Below are positions 7,001 to 7,534 of a DNA stretch of 7,534 nt, piece after piece. Source of the DNA: Lachnospiraceae bacterium UBA4711 (GTDB lineage: Bacteria > Bacillota > Clostridia > Lachnospirales > Lachnospiraceae). Below the pieces are notes generated by a model. The model was not told the DNA's origin. It saw only the letters and a program-made list of their open reading frames with translations, and searched no databases. Position 1 is the stretch's first letter, and each line of letters opens with the position of its first letter. Location of the stretch: positions 1-7,534 of the forward strand of contig DHJV01000116.1 in the NCBI GenBank assembly GCA_002404515.1, in the 5' to 3' direction. Both the position numbers and the translations under genes were made by a program.

Positions 7001-7534
7001 ATCTCATCCCCCCACAGCTCAACACGATAAGGGCACTCTTCCGTCAGAGAGAAGATATCGATGATACCTCCTCTGACCGAAAACTGCCCCGGTGTTTCTA
7101 CGATTGAAGTTTTTTCATATCCAAGTGTTGTGAGCTTCCGTGAAAATGTATCGAGCTGCAAGGTATCTCCGACCTTGATCGTCAATATATTTTCTACAAT
7201 ATGTGAGATGGACGGTATTTTGTCCATCAATCCCTCGATGGTCGTAACAACGGTACAAGGACGTCCTTCTGCAATCTTCTTGAATATCTCCAGCCGCTCC
7301 TGCACGGTGTTGTTACTGTGAATATCTGCGGAATAAAAGAGAGCGTCCTTCGCCGGATAATAAAAGGTCTGGCGGCTGTAAAACCGATAGTCCTCGACGA
7401 TTTCCCGCGCACGTCGCTCCTCATATGTCACGATCAGACGAAACCGTTTCGTGTCTGACAGTGCCTCCATCAAAAGCGGGGTGATCCGGCGATCCATTCC
7501 CCATACGTGGTGGATACCGCCTGTCTCAACCCGG
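4057..7534 (-). CDS. mfd: Transcription-repair coupling factor Mfd (5' end outside window)
   Basis: Mfd is a cytoplasmic ATP-driven DNA translocase that pushes or removes RNA polymerase stalled at DNA damage and recruits UvrA for excision repair. Numbered from the ATG at 7497, the visible 1146 residues show: a UvrB-like damage-recognition half (GGIIDIF at 143-149), the RNA-polymerase-interacting CarD-like domain (GDYVVHQNHGVGIYRGI, 474-490), and the RecG-like motor with Walker A GDVGFGKT (622-629), DEEQ box (723-726), TATPIPRTL (749-757) and QLRGRVGR (892-899). The TRG motif follows at about 934-959 (KIAMKDLEIRGAGNLLG), then the C-terminal UvrA-control domain (about 985-1085). The true start lies outside: upstream of 7497 the frame stays open and reads RVETGGIHHVWG, which continues family sequence, and ATG 7497 has no clear ribosome binding site. 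A few tens of N-terminal residues are probably missing. All motor motifs are intact. The 3' end overlaps the foldase gene by 11 bp. Confidence 0.97.
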   Translation of the reverse strand, partial: RVETGGIHHVWGMDRRITPLLMEALSDTKRFRLIVTYEERRAREIVEDYRFYSRQTFYYPAKDALFYSADIHSNNTVQERLEIFKKIAEGRPCTVVTTIEGLMDKIPSISHIVENILTIKVGDTLQLDTFSRKLTTLGYEKTSIVETPGQFSVRGGIIDIFSLTEECPYRVELWGDEIDSIRSFDVESQRSMERVEEFVIYPSTEMVLDDVRISKGIAKLSKEHKAQAKLLKEQFHTEQYARLNKMVESVLEELKEFNSTMGLDSMVEYFYDDTVSFLDYFPADTDIFIDDPERVNQRAGAYAMQFGMSMEGRLEGGYVLPTQANVLYDAKTIVARLVNHTPVLLSELYKKQPAWKEQYAFQIDAKGLVSYNNSFEDLMKDIEKYKKKDYRILILSPSATRGKRIAKNLQDNDVMAYFTENREQPLKPGEVRISVGRMETGFEIPECHLLVIAEGDIFTSKELKKRKKLPKYAGEKIAGFSDISVGDYVVHQNHGVGIYRGIDKVETDGRMKDYISIEYAKGSKLFVPVEQLDRIGKLSGKDGARVKLNKLGGPEWEKVRTRVKGHVEDIAKELIELYAIRSSTQGYKYSEDTVWQREFEEMFPYEETLDQQKAIDDTKHDMESGKIMDRLVCGDVGFGKTEVAIRAAFKAVQDNRQVAYLVPTTILAEQHYNTFCERMKNYPVNIRMLSRFCTPKEVKETLEQMKSGMVDIVIGTHRLLSKDIVFKNLGLLIIDEEQRFGVKHKEQIKQMKKNVDVLTLTATPIPRTLHMSLVGLRDISLLEEPPVDRLPIQTYIMEYDLEFVKEAINRELARNGQVYYVYNRVETIADITGQLRQVLPDATIEFAHGKMPERELEAMMRRFIKGEIDVLVSTTIIETGLDIPNVNTIIIHDADRFGLSQLYQLRGRVGRSNRSAYAFLLYKRDKMIKEVAEKRLKAIREFTDLGSGYKIAMKDLEIRGAGNLLGQEQSGNIEAVGYDLYCQMLNDAIRRLSGETVREEFVTNVELPLNAYIPDSYVKNEYVKLDLYKRISKCTNREDNDAILEEVRDRFGEPPKPFFRLLDVAYLKAIAHEVYITDIKYVGDEVRFYMLPQAPVQAERVNPLLKRYKNTLRLTAGKQTYFRIRMSKLIEEEMVSSCEKVIEDIRTLYNTEDVNHEA
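4077..4081 (-). promoter_or_regulatory. Ribosome binding site of the foldase, inside mfd
   Basis: GGAGG on the minus strand lies 9 nt before the foldase ATG at 4067, within the last codons of mfd. It supports this start and suggests translation coupled to mfd. Confidence 0.65.

Noticed and set aside
7495..7497. ATG at 7497 as the true start of mfd
   Set aside because: The frame stays open to the window edge with family-like sequence, Mfd normally has more N-terminal residues, and no ribosome binding site precedes this ATG.

Overview
The window looks like ordinary chromosome from a low-to-mid GC monoderm (Firmicutes), most likely a Clostridia of the Lachnospiraceae type. This rests on strong AGGAGG-type ribosome binding sites, a lipobox-bearing extracytoplasmic foldase directly after mfd, a GntR/YtrA-type regulator-ABC cassette, and protein sequences that read like gut Clostridia. 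It is inference from reading, not from a search. Every gene I can support is on the minus strand, so transcription runs from high to low coordinates.

In transcription order there are three units. (1) Right edge to 2988: mfd (transcription-repair coupling factor, 5' end outside the window) overlaps by 11 bp a lipoprotein of the SurA/PrsA parvulin type; the unit closes with a strong hairpin-plus-U-tract terminator at 2928-2968. (2) 2906 to about 906: a sigma-A-type promoter, overlaid by three GTACA repeats spaced exactly 8 bp apart, drives a short GntR/YtrA-like repressor (TTG start), an ABC ATPase and a six-helix ABC-2-type permease. The three genes overlap by 8 and 7 bp, and a second intrinsic terminator follows. 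(3) 893 to the left edge: a promoter (TAGACA-17 bp-TATAAT) drives the 5' part of a membrane-anchored protein with a Cache-like extracytoplasmic region. Its output domain lies beyond the window. A perfect 13-bp inverted repeat with a 16-bp gap overlaps this promoter's -10 box.

The genes suggest three separate jobs: DNA repair at stalled RNA polymerase plus envelope protein folding, a self-regulated ABC module that probably answers an envelope or small-molecule stress, and a surface signal receptor. No RNA genes, mobile elements, CRISPR arrays or phage genes were seen. The only gene-free stretches are 816-962 and 2835-2987, both filled by promoters, repeats and terminators. The points most worth a second look are the two repeat-decorated promoters, the unidentified sensor, and the foldase that appears to lack part of the parvulin active site. 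I see no convincing sign of a wholly new system.
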